Shown here one piece after another: positions 1 through 6,686 of a stretch of DNA of 24,533 nt. Source of the stretch: CAYJAD01 sp964372165 (lineage in GTDB: Bacteria > Desulfobacterota > Desulfovibrionia > Desulfovibrionales > Desulfovibrionaceae); the NCBI GenBank assembly GCA_964372165.1, contig CAYJPT010000017.1:1-24533 (forward strand), written 5' to 3'. The position numbers and the translations under genes were made by a program. Position 1 is the stretch's first letter. The number at the start of each line of letters is the position of its first letter. Below the pieces are notes generated by a model that had not been told where the DNA came from, made no database searches, and saw nothing but the letters and a program-made list of their open reading frames with translations.

Positions 1-36
1 CACGTTTTTTTGCGTCCCACAGGGCGAATGAAGGCA

Positions 37-82
37 GTGTGCCTTTCTGATTTATGCTGCTTGCAGAATAAATCAGCATTTT
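37..82. repeat. Partial copy of the short inverted-repeat family (right half only)
   Basis: These bases match positions 123-170 with only a few differences, but the left half of the family, which begins GGAAACGCTGATT, is missing. The core 47-76 folds as a hairpin: CTGATTTATGCTGC, a two-base loop, then GCAGAATAAATCAG, with one mismatch. The copy may be truncated, or it may be the remains of one element inserted beside another, since it ends only a base or two before the complete copy starts at 84. It contains no reading frame. Confidence 0.7.
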
Positions 83-83
83 A

Positions 84-173
84 TTAAGGAAACGCTGATT
101 AAATCAACAAGTCAAAAAAATAGTGTGCCTTTCTGATTTATTCTGCTTGCAGAGTAAATCAGTATTTCCTTAA
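84..173. repeat. MITE-like short inverted-repeat element, complete copy
   Basis: A 90 bp non-coding element with a perfect 9 bp terminal inverted repeat, TTAAGGAAA at 84-92 and TTTCCTTAA at 165-173. The similarity continues inward: CGCTGATTAAATC faces GAGTAAATCAGTA. Its right half holds a second hairpin at 133-162 with a TT loop. The 32 bases from 88 to 119 are identical to 13082-13113, so this is a dispersed family and not a chance palindrome. The size and structure suggest a non-autonomous mobile element, but the mobilising enzyme is unknown and I see no clear target-site duplication. Confidence 0.75.
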
Positions 174-209
174 GTGTATAGTTGTGCAAGTTGTCAAGGC
201 TTTTATGTT

Positions 210-236
210 AAAAAAGGACAAGGCAAAGCCTTGTCC
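210..236 (-). terminator. Intrinsic terminator of the dsrABD operon
   Basis: On the minus strand a perfect 9 bp stem, GGACAAGGC and GCCTTGTCC (216-224 and 228-236) around a 3-base loop, runs straight into six T residues (215-210). This is a textbook Rho-independent terminator about 85 bases after the dsrD stop. No other minus-strand gene lies between, so it most likely ends the dsr transcript. Confidence 0.9.
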
Positions 237-320
237 CACTGATGACAAATTAAAAACGCTTGCCAATAAAACTAACAATTAAATTATTAGAAATATGCTA
301 GCGTAAAAAACTGTTGAATA

Positions 321-554
321 CTAATTTTCGCCTTCAGCAGCGGATTGCTTACCAGCACCCTTTAGGCCATACATGGTGGTAGAGCCAGAAGACCAAAACT
401 CAAGCACTTCTTCATTAACAAGCTTGGTTAAAATCTTTTTTACGTCGCGTGGTCCTTTGCCTTCAAATAAAGGTAAAAAATCTTGGAAGTAAAATTTGGT
501 TTTGCCAGTTTTGCTTTGAAGAAATTCAACAACAATGTCTTTTTCGCTACTCAT
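321..554 (-). CDS. dsrD: DsrD, dissimilatory sulfite reductase accessory protein
   Basis: A 77-residue protein closely resembling DsrD, the small winged-helix protein encoded next to dsrAB in sulfate reducers (78 residues in D. vulgaris). Published work describes DsrD as an allosteric activator of DsrAB, so it is expected to act in the cytoplasm on the sulfite reductase complex. The body has the usual compact helix-rich pattern and a charged, Ala/Gly/Glu-rich tail. The ATG start follows AAGGAG at a 6-base spacing. It is the third gene of the operon, but a GC-rich hairpin with a T-run separates it from dsrB, which suggests lower expression than dsrAB. The known neighbour in D. vulgaris, a cobB/cbiA-like gene, is not seen downstream; the operon ends at a terminator. 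Confidence 0.93.
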   Translation of the reverse strand: MSSEKDIVVEFLQSKTGKTKFYFQDFLPLFEGKGPRDVKKILTKLVNEEVLEFWSSGSTTMYGLKGAGKQSAAEGEN

Positions 555-566
555 GTAAATCTCCTT

Positions 567-596
567 AAAAAAGCGGCGGCGCGTGACGCGCCGCCG
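567..596 (-). terminator. GC-only hairpin plus T-run between dsrB and dsrD (likely attenuating terminator)
   Basis: A perfect 10 bp all-G/C stem, CGGCGGCGCG at 574-583 and CGCGCCGCCG at 587-596, with a 3-base loop. On the minus strand it is followed by C and six T residues (572-567). The dsrD ribosome-binding site starts right after the T-run. It has the form of an intrinsic terminator inside the operon, in strongly AT-rich surroundings. It could make only part of the transcripts reach dsrD, or protect the dsrAB 3' end. The structure is seen directly; its effect is inferred. Confidence 0.85.
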
Positions 597-611
597 AAAA
601 GTAATCCGCGT

Positions 612-1757
612 CTAGAACTTAAATTGGGTGCTTTGACGCCAAGTGTAGTATGCAGGGTCGCGGAAGTCGTCAATAAGGTGGTGGGTGAACTCAAGGCCAG
701 TCTTCTTAAAGAAGCTTTCCCAACCGATACGTTCAGCCCATTCGCCAATGCGCTCATATTTATTAGCTTCTTTGGCGTATACTTCAACAATGTGTTTTAC
801 CGTTTTGGTCAATGTAGGCCAACGCGGTGGTTCGTTTGGAATGTATCCAACAACAACCTTAGAGAACTTAGGTGTTGAGATACGGTTTGATACTTTACCA
901 CCAACCATGATTGCAATGCCGTCGCCTTCGCCATCGGAGATAGGTAGTGCTGGGCACATGGTGTAGCAGTTACCGCAGTACATGCAGCGCTCATTTTTAA
1001 TGGCAATGGAGTTTAACTTTTTGCCATCAATTTCTACCTTAGTTGGACGCACAGCTGCGGTGGGGCAGGATGCAACAGCTAAAGGTATTTCGCAAAGTTG
1101 GTCTGTCCATGCATGGTCAATCATAGGTGGTTTACGGTGAATACCTACAAGGCCAATGTCAGAGCAGTGCACAGCACCACACATGTTAATACAACATGCA
1201 AGTGAAATACGTAGAGGTGCAGGTAAACGCATGGATTGGAAGTCACTAAATACTTCGTCCATTACAGCTTTAACTGGTCCTGACGCATCAGTTGCAGGGG
1301 TGTGGCAGTGTACCCAACCTTGGGTGTGAACGATATTGGTGATACCAGCGCCTGTTCCACCTATTGGGAATTTATAAGAACCTGCGTCAAACTTACGTCC
1401 GTTGAGGTCATCAATAAGTGGTTTTAATGCTGCTTCATTGTCAACCATGAATTCGATGTTGTTACGAGTAGTAAAGCGGAAGTAACCACCGCAGTGTTTA
1501 TCTGCAATGTCACAAGCTTCACGTAAAAGAGTAACAGACATAAGACGTGCTGTACCAACGCGAACGGTGAATACTTTATCGCCTGTTTCAGAAACGTGCA
1601 CAAGCACGCCTGGCTCAAGAATTTCATGATAAAGCCATTTGCCAAAGTTTTTGGCAATGTATGGCGGAAAGCCCTCATCATAGGGGCGAGGTCCAATGTC
1701 CGTGATACGGTTTTCCATCGGTTTTGCGGGATTGTACCCGGAAGATATAAATGCCAT
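612..1757 (-). CDS. dsrB: Dissimilatory sulfite reductase, beta subunit
   Basis: A 381-residue protein, the usual DsrB length. With DsrA it forms the cytoplasmic alpha2beta2 enzyme that reduces sulfite and passes sulfur to DsrC as the last step of sulfate respiration. The siroheme-linked [4Fe-4S] ligands are present as Cys151, Cys188, Cys189 and Cys193. The inserted ferredoxin domain has Cys231, Cys258, Cys261 and Cys264. These numbers agree with the D. vulgaris protein. The beta subunit carries the catalytically active siroheme in characterised enzymes. The ATG follows GGGAG at a suitable distance, and only 18 bases separate it from the dsrA stop, which supports translation from one mRNA. 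Nothing is missing or truncated. Confidence 0.98.
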   Translation of the reverse strand: MAFISSGYNPAKPMENRITDIGPRPYDEGFPPYIAKNFGKWLYHEILEPGVLVHVSETGDKVFTVRVGTARLMSVTLLREACDIADKHCGGYFRFTTRNNIEFMVDNEAALKPLIDDLNGRKFDAGSYKFPIGGTGAGITNIVHTQGWVHCHTPATDASGPVKAVMDEVFSDFQSMRLPAPLRISLACCINMCGAVHCSDIGLVGIHRKPPMIDHAWTDQLCEIPLAVASCPTAAVRPTKVEIDGKKLNSIAIKNERCMYCGNCYTMCPALPISDGEGDGIAIMVGGKVSNRISTPKFSKVVVGYIPNEPPRWPTLTKTVKHIVEVYAKEANKYERIGEWAERIGWESFFKKTGLEFTHHLIDDFRDPAYYTWRQSTQFKF

Positions 1758-1775
1758 GGTGTACTACTCCCTTTA

Positions 1776-3089
1776 TTAGCGTTGGTGTCTTTTGCGATAA
1801 GCATCAAGGTCACGATCCCATCCACCAGGTACTTCTTCTTCTTTGAAGAAGATGTACGGGTTGGAGCGTGGCTCACTAACATGCTGGGCAACAGCCGGGG
1901 TGTCGGTGACTTCAAGCAACTTCTGGAAAGAAAGACGCTTCATGGTTTCACCTAGACGCTCACGGTTTTTACCTTCTTCCATCCACCAGTCCCAAATCTT
2001 TTCGATAACTTCTTTGACTTCGTCATAAGGAGCTTCGGCAGCAATGAAAGGAATAAGCAAAGAACCCATTTGTGCACCGTCAACAACAGGAGCTTTAGCA
2101 CCGCAAAGAATGGATGCGCCGCGCTCGTCACCAATACGTAATGCTTGAGGCATGGTATTGATACAGTGCATACAACGTAAACACTCAGCAGTGTTGATGC
2201 TTACTTTTGAGCCATCATAAGAGAAGGCACGACCTGGGCATAAATCAACTACTTCTTTTTGAATGTCAAAAGCACCCCATTCGCCTTGGGCGTGGGCGCC
2301 AGCGTTTGGTTTAATTTCACCAGCAACGTAGGCTTTTACTTTTTCTTGATCTATTTTGATATCGTCTTTCCATGTACCTATAACTGCAAAGTCAGAACGT
2401 GCCATGGATGCTACGCAACCATTGGGGCAGCCGTCAAACTTAAACTTAAATTTATAGGGGAATGCTGGACGGTGTAATTCATCTTGATAATCCATTGTGA
2501 GCTGATAGCACATATCTTGTGCATTGTAGCAAGCATATTCACAACGGCTCATACCCATGCAAGACTCAGGAGTACGTAAGTTTGAACCAGAACCACCAAG
2601 GTCAACTTCCATATTGTGGGTTAGTTCAAAGAATATTTCTTCCAATTGAGGGGTTTGAGTACCAAGTAAAACGATGTCACCAGTGGAACCGTGCATGTTG
2701 GTTAGACCAGAACCACGCAAATCCCAAATATCACACAAGTCGCGCATAAATTTGGTTGAATAAAATTTACCAGCTGGCTGGGCTACGCGCACAGTATGGA
2801 AGTGCGCAACACCTGGGAATTGTTCTGGTTGGTCACAGTAACGTCCAATAACGCCACCGCCATAACCAAATACACCCACTATGCCGCCGTGCTTCCAGTG
2901 AGTTTCGCCATCATTGTAAGAAAGTTCCAAAACCCCAAGCAAATCTTCGGGGCAGCTTTCTGGGATCTGATAATCAAGACCCTTTGGGTTGCTTGCCCGC
3001 ATAGCTGCTTCTTGCTTGATGTCGGACACGAAGCTGGGCCACGGCCCGGATTCGAGCTGGTCCAACTTGGGGGTTGAATGTTTCGCCAT
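1776..3089 (-). CDS. dsrA: Dissimilatory sulfite reductase, alpha subunit
   Basis: A 437-residue protein that is nearly collinear with D. vulgaris DsrA from MAKH to the final RKRHQR. It is the alpha subunit of the siroheme sulfite reductase. The siroheme/[4Fe-4S] cysteines are Cys177, Cys183, Cys221 and Cys225, the last two in CPNGC. The ferredoxin domain ligands are Cys284, Cys303, Cys306 and Cys309, the last three in ECLRCMHC. One nearby cysteine remembered from D. vulgaris (CPSKC) is replaced here (CPGRA), but it is not one of the cluster ligands. The start ATG has GGAGG 6-7 bases upstream. It is first in the operon and is preceded by a 58-base leader from a predicted promoter that overlaps a perfect inverted repeat. 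Confidence 0.98.
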   Translation of the reverse strand: MAKHSTPKLDQLESGPWPSFVSDIKQEAAMRASNPKGLDYQIPESCPEDLLGVLELSYNDGETHWKHGGIVGVFGYGGGVIGRYCDQPEQFPGVAHFHTVRVAQPAGKFYSTKFMRDLCDIWDLRGSGLTNMHGSTGDIVLLGTQTPQLEEIFFELTHNMEVDLGGSGSNLRTPESCMGMSRCEYACYNAQDMCYQLTMDYQDELHRPAFPYKFKFKFDGCPNGCVASMARSDFAVIGTWKDDIKIDQEKVKAYVAGEIKPNAGAHAQGEWGAFDIQKEVVDLCPGRAFSYDGSKVSINTAECLRCMHCINTMPQALRIGDERGASILCGAKAPVVDGAQMGSLLIPFIAAEAPYDEVKEVIEKIWDWWMEEGKNRERLGETMKRLSFQKLLEVTDTPAVAQHVSEPRSNPYIFFKEEEVPGGWDRDLDAYRKRHQR

Positions 3090-3121
3090 TGCCTTACCTC
3101 CACATAGGTTTATTAAGTATC

Positions 3122-3139
3122 ACGGTAAGTTTTTACCGT
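3122..3139 (-). promoter_or_regulatory. Small hairpin in the dsrA leader
   Basis: ACGGTAA (3122-3128) and TTACCGT (3133-3139) form a perfect 7 bp inverted repeat with a 4-base loop. It lies between the predicted dsrA transcription start (about 3147) and the ribosome-binding site. It could stabilise the mRNA 5' end or be a second protein-binding palindrome. There is no T-run, so it is not a terminator. Confidence 0.55.
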
Positions 3140-3143
3140 TTTG

Positions 3144-3181
3144 TTTCCTACTAATTATATGTTATAGTAGGAAAAGTCCAA
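3144..3181 (-). promoter_or_regulatory. Predicted dsrA promoter overlapped by a 31 bp operator-like inverted repeat
   Basis: TTTCCTACTA (3144-3153) and TAGTAGGAAA (3165-3174) are perfect 10 bp arms around an 11-base spacer. On the minus strand a -10 TATAAT (3159-3154) lies in the spacer. A partial -35, TTGGAC (3181-3176), is 16 bases upstream. The palindrome therefore covers the whole core promoter, as a repressor site would. I cannot assign it to a known regulator from the sequence; it does not look like a Rex or HcpR site. A weaker plus-strand promoter, TTGTTT with TATAGT 16 bases on, also overlaps it. Confidence 0.6.
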
Positions 3182-3193
3182 TGCATATTTTTG

Positions 3194-3257
3194 TAATTGC
3201 CATAAAAATTAATCGAAAATTAACGCCTACACCCATAGGCAATTATTATGGGGTAGG
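3194..3257. other. Interleaved inverted repeats (pseudoknot-like)
   Basis: Two inverted repeats alternate in the order A-B-A'-B'. A is TAATTGCC (3194-3201) with A' GGCAATTA (3238-3245). B is CCTACACCCATA (3226-3237) with B' TATGGGGTAGG (3247-3257), with one bulged base. As RNA this order would give a pseudoknot; as DNA it could be overlapping protein sites. It lies upstream of the predicted dsrA promoter, so it would only be transcribed from the plus strand. I match it to no riboswitch class. Confidence 0.4.
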
Positions 3258-3589
3258 TAAACACAGTTATGCTTTAACCTATTCCTAAAATAAAGACAAG
3301 CACAAGTTCTCACTTTTCTTTGTATGAGGTTATTTATGTAGTTCCTTGTTATATTGTGTTGAATTCATATGCTTTACCAGGTTTGTTTGTTAGGGTCTGT
3401 TTTGTAATGCTTCATGTCAAATATGCTTTTGAGGTAGTTTTCCCTAAAAGATTTATTGTTTTGTCTGGTTAAATAATTTATTGTTCAATCAATCGAAAAG
3501 AAAATAGTTTAAAACATTTTGTAGCTTTTTCTTGCAATTTTGCTGCTTAAAAAATATTTTAAGCTCTTGCATTGTGGTACACATATTCT
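3258..3589. other. AT-rich intergenic stretch without recognisable content
   Basis: About 330 bases between the dsr control region and the promoter of the next plus-strand gene. I find no credible reading frame with a ribosome-binding site, no strong hairpin and no copy of the repeat families seen elsewhere in the window. Confidence 0.5.
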
Positions 3590-3618
3590 TTGCATTTAAA
3601 ATTATTATTTATCATAAT
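3590..3618 (+). promoter_or_regulatory. Predicted sigma-70 promoter of the rlpA cluster
   Basis: TTGCAT (3590-3595), a 17-base spacer and CATAAT (3613-3618) give a good sigma-70-type promoter. Transcription would start near 3625, leaving about 18 bases before the ATG at 3643. This fits a short leader for the three-gene cluster ending in rlpA. Confidence 0.55.
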
Positions 3619-3642
3619 TTAAAAATAGTTGATGAGGCAAAT

Positions 3643-3915
3643 ATGAAAGATGAAAAAGGTATATATTATTACCCAGATCCTAGTAATACTAAGGTACGTG
3701 TGTATGTACGTAATGGGGATAATGATGAAATTGAATTTAGACTTTGGCAGAGGGATCATGCCCATGTATGGGATAAACATCAGTGGCTATCAGCTGCGGT
3801 CATTCGTGAAGCTGCAGGTATGTATAAAGAACTTGGACGAGGCGAAGCAGACCCCATGATGTTATATGATAGTGTTGTCGCTAAAGCTCTATTAAAGGAA
3901 GAAAACAGTGAGTAA
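3643..3915 (+). CDS. Conserved-looking small protein of unknown function
   Basis: A 90-residue soluble protein starting MKDEKGIYYYPDP. The reading frame is open further upstream, but this ATG is preferred: it has GAGG a few bases before it and lies just after a good promoter, while the upstream stretch is Phe/Ile-rich AT-driven sequence. The protein has aromatic-rich strands at the start, a central segment EFRLWQRDHAHVWDKHQWL, then helices. No signal peptide, membrane segment or catalytic motif is visible. Its end overlaps the next gene by 8 bases, so the two are probably translationally coupled. I recognise the general pattern from Desulfovibrio-type genomes but cannot name a family. The cytoplasm is the likely location. 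Confidence 0.75.
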   Translation: MKDEKGIYYYPDPSNTKVRVYVRNGDNDEIEFRLWQRDHAHVWDKHQWLSAAVIREAAGMYKELGRGEADPMMLYDSVVAKALLKEENSE

Positions 3916-4768
3916 GCGCTGGCAAGTTTCTGATAAAAATATATTTATTCGTGATTTAATACGGGATTATTGTAAGGTACATACCGTTTTGAATGAACAA
4001 TCTGCACGTTTTGCTCATTCTGGCACTATATCATACGTAGTGTTGCGTGACCTTTTAGGAGACTCCATATATCGTGGGATTTTTTGGAGTTTAAAAGATT
4101 CTGCTCATCATCTTTTACGTATGCCACTAACTTTAGATAATGAAGGTGTGCATCAAAGTAATTGTAAAGCAAAACCCAATAAGCCCCATGCATTATTAAA
4201 AACTGCCATGCAACATGAGGATCAAAGCCAAGGTGACATGGTGGTAAATATGTTAGATTGGTGTGTTGGTTATGCTTTTCATGAATGTGTAAAATTGAAA
4301 GAAGATGCATTTCAACGCCAACATTATACCAATAGATTTTTGCAATTCAAGACCGATGATAAAAAACATGCTGAGATACTTGAGGGACTTTTGCCTTTTA
4401 CGCAGCAAACACATGAGAGTATGGCACGTGAAATTGAACGCATACTAGGTGTATTTGCACATATTGGTAAACTTTTTATCATGCTTTTGGAAAATCATAA
4501 AAACAATCAACATATTGCAAGACTTTTAGTTAATGAAATGGATTTAGTTCAAGCTGGGTTTGGAATTCAATTTGAGAAACTATTAAAAGTTCTTTATGAT
4601 GATACACCAGCCAAGCGATATTTACTTGCAATGCAACTTGCTCTTGATTGCGGACGCAAAGAGCAAGCAGTTGAAATTATTAATAAAGCAAGTGTAGAGA
4701 ATGCACCTCATGATATTGTTAAAATGATGAGAGAATTACTGGATAAAAATATGGAATCTTCTTCATGA
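3908..4768 (+). CDS. Helical protein of unknown function, upstream of rlpA
   Basis: A 286-residue protein starting at a GTG codon. The GTG is supported by AAGGAAG a few bases upstream and by the 8-base overlap with the preceding frame. The sequence is predicted mostly alpha-helical and soluble, with no signal peptide or transmembrane segment. It has His- and Cys-containing stretches such as MLDWCVGYAFHECVKL near residue 120. The C-terminal third resembles a helical repeat (LAMQLALDCGRKEQAVEII). I do not recognise a family. The stop codon overlaps the rlpA start (ATGA), so it is probably co-expressed with an envelope lipoprotein. That hints at a link to cell envelope or division, but this is context only. 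Confidence 0.8.
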   Translation: MSKRWQVSDKNIFIRDLIRDYCKVHTVLNEQSARFAHSGTISYVVLRDLLGDSIYRGIFWSLKDSAHHLLRMPLTLDNEGVHQSNCKAKPNKPHALLKTAMQHEDQSQGDMVVNMLDWCVGYAFHECVKLKEDAFQRQHYTNRFLQFKTDDKKHAEILEGLLPFTQQTHESMAREIERILGVFAHIGKLFIMLLENHKNNQHIARLLVNEMDLVQAGFGIQFEKLLKVLYDDTPAKRYLLAMQLALDCGRKEQAVEIINKASVENAPHDIVKMMRELLDKNMESSS

Positions 4769-5703
4769 TGTACATTAAAGATATTAATCGTTTATTATTA
4801 TCTTTTTGTTTAATGAGCGTGATACTTGTGCTTGCGTCATGCTCCAGTAAGCCAAAGAGTACCATTACCGGAACAAAGCCTTATACTGTGCGTGGAGAAA
4901 AATATTATCCATTACAATCGGCGCATGGTTATGATGAGGAAGGCATAGCTTCATGGTATGGACCTGGGTTTCACGGAAAAACCACTGCAAATGGCGAAAC
5001 TTATAATCAAAACGCTATGACAGCTGCCCATACACTATTGCCTCTTGGGACAAATGTGCGGGTGACTAATTTAGAAAATCATGAATCAGTTGAGCTACGC
5101 ATAAATGATCGTGGTCCATTTGTGCATGATAGAATAATTGATGTATCAAAAAGAGCTGCACAACGCTTGGGTATGGAGACTCAAGGTACAGCACGAGTGC
5201 GTGTTGAAGCTATTAACACAAAGCCAGATGATAGCTCAAGTGAAGAGGTATTTGTTTCAAGTGCTACATCAAGCAGTGCTGCTATAGCCGAGGCTAAGCA
5301 ATCACGCGTATTAAATGAGCAAGGCGAAATTCCAGATGAATTAAAGTATCTTTTTGAAGATGAAGGCTATACTCATGATAATTCTGTAAAAAATACCAAT
5401 AATTCTCAAACATATTCTCAGCAGCCAGAATTTACAGATGTAAGTAATGCTGCAGGCGGTGCAAATGTAGTTTATTATATTCAAGTTGGTGCATTTGAGG
5501 TGAAGAAATTTGCGTCGCTCATGGCAGCAAAACTTAAAGAAAGAGGTTATCCTGCGCGCTCTTTTAAAGAGGGAACACAAAAAATTTGGCGTGTACGCAT
5601 AGGCCCTTGGAGTAGTGCGCATAAGGCTGAAGATTTTTTACAAAAACTTGCTCATGAATTCCCTGAAGCCTCAATTGTAGAAGGAGTTCCAAAGCAGTTT
5701 TAG
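4765..5703 (+). CDS. rlpA: RlpA-type septal ring lytic transglycosylase, SPOR-domain lipoprotein
   Basis: A 312-residue lipoprotein. An N-terminal hydrophobic segment ends in the lipobox LASC with lipidated Cys26. A double-psi beta-barrel domain (about residues 58-150) has the RlpA signature SWYGPGFHGKTTANGE. His89 and Asp115 occupy the spacing of the catalytic pair in Pseudomonas aeruginosa RlpA. A low-complexity Ser/Asn-rich linker leads to a C-terminal SPOR domain (about 232-310), which binds denuded septal peptidoglycan. The family cleaves such glycan strands during daughter-cell separation; orthologues vary in activity. ATG at 4765 overlaps the previous stop as ATGA; the next codon is also ATG, so the exact start could be 4768. 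A bidirectional terminator follows. Confidence 0.93.
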   Translation: MMYIKDINRLLLSFCLMSVILVLASCSSKPKSTITGTKPYTVRGEKYYPLQSAHGYDEEGIASWYGPGFHGKTTANGETYNQNAMTAAHTLLPLGTNVRVTNLENHESVELRINDRGPFVHDRIIDVSKRAAQRLGMETQGTARVRVEAINTKPDDSSSEEVFVSSATSSSAAIAEAKQSRVLNEQGEIPDELKYLFEDEGYTHDNSVKNTNNSQTYSQQPEFTDVSNAAGGANVVYYIQVGAFEVKKFASLMAAKLKERGYPARSFKEGTQKIWRVRIGPWSSAHKAEDFLQKLAHEFPEASIVEGVPKQF

Positions 5704-5750
5704 AATTGCATAACAAGATAATCAAGCGTGTATGCAAGTGGAATGAGATT

Positions 5751-5798
5751 AAAAAAAATAATGCCGCAAAAGAACGTAACTTTTGCGGCATCATTTTT
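5751..5798. terminator. Bidirectional terminator between rlpA and tsf
   Basis: ATGCCGCAAAAG (5761-5772) and CTTTTGCGGCAT (5780-5791) form a perfect 12 bp stem with a 7-base loop. On the plus strand TTTTT follows at 5794-5798, terminating rlpA. On the minus strand eight T residues follow (5758-5751), terminating rpsB-tsf. The convergent gene arrangement fits this use. Confidence 0.93.
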
Positions 5799-5813
5799 AT
5801 TAAGTATATTTTA

Positions 5814-6668
5814 CTATGCACCAAGATTGATGCGCGCAAAACGTACAATGCTTATGCTGTCACCAGCTTGCTTGCCAGCGTCATTCAATACGTCAGCGAT
5901 GGTTTTTTTGTCATCACGTATGTATGGCTGTTCTACAAGGCAAGATTCTTTGTAGAATTTCTTAACAGCACCTTCTACTATTTTTTCCAAAATGTTTTCT
6001 GGCTTGCCTTCTTCCAAGGCTTTTTGGCGATAAATTTCACGTTCACGCTCAACAACACTTTGGTCTAAAGCATCTGGCCCAACAGCTAAAGGAGTTGTGG
6101 CAGCAATTTGCATAGCAATGTTTTTACCAAGCTCTTTTACTGCATCGCAAGTGGCACTTTCTGCTTTATTGCATGCAAGCTCAACCAAAACACCAATTTT
6201 ACTATTAGCGTGAATGTAAACACCAATAGCATTGTTACCTGCGGCTTCAAAACGTGCAAAGTCGCCAAGTGTCATATTTTCACCAACAGTTGCGATTTGG
6301 CTTTGTAATGTGTCGCCTAAAAGTGCTTCAAGAGCAGTAGTGTCAGCTGGATTTTTTTCAAGTACCAACTGTGAAATAGATGCTGCAAAGGATTGGAATT
6401 GCTCACCACGTGCAACAAAGTCTGTTTCACAACATAGGGCAGTCATAGCAACTGTCTTACCGTCGGCAGAGCTTGCCATGGTTACAAGACCTTCTGATGT
6501 GGCACGACCAACTTTTTTTGCAGCTTTGGCAATGCCTTTTTGGCGTAACCAATCTAATGCTTTTTCAACGTTAGCGTCATTTTCTTGCAAAGCTTTTTTG
6601 CAATCCATCATGCCGGCGCCGGTTTTATCGCGTAATTCTTTTACCATTTGTGCGCTGATAGCAGCCAT
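5814..6668 (-). CDS. tsf: Translation elongation factor Ts
   Basis: A 284-residue EF-Ts, the nucleotide exchange factor that releases GDP from EF-Tu in the cytoplasm. The N-terminal UBA-like helical domain holds the family signature LRDKTGAGMMDCKKAL. The core has the conserved TDFVAR motif (about residue 80). The length is normal for the bacterial protein. The ATG has AAGGAG 6 bases upstream. It lies 18 bases after rpsB, the standard bacterial rpsB-tsf pair, and is followed by a strong terminator. A long antisense reading frame (6232-7131) covers parts of both genes and is only a shadow. Confidence 0.98.
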   Translation of the reverse strand: MAAISAQMVKELRDKTGAGMMDCKKALQENDANVEKALDWLRQKGIAKAAKKVGRATSEGLVTMASSADGKTVAMTALCCETDFVARGEQFQSFAASISQLVLEKNPADTTALEALLGDTLQSQIATVGENMTLGDFARFEAAGNNAIGVYIHANSKIGVLVELACNKAESATCDAVKELGKNIAMQIAATTPLAVGPDALDQSVVEREREIYRQKALEEGKPENILEKIVEGAVKKFYKESCLVEQPYIRDDKKTIADVLNDAGKQAGDSISIVRFARINLGA

Positions 6669-6686
6669 TGTAATCTCCTTATTAAC

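Noticed and set aside
3532..3642. Upstream extension of the small unknown protein to an ATG at 3532
   Set aside because: The extension overlaps the predicted promoter and encodes AT-driven Phe/Ile/Lys sequence; the ATG at 3643 has a better ribosome-binding site.
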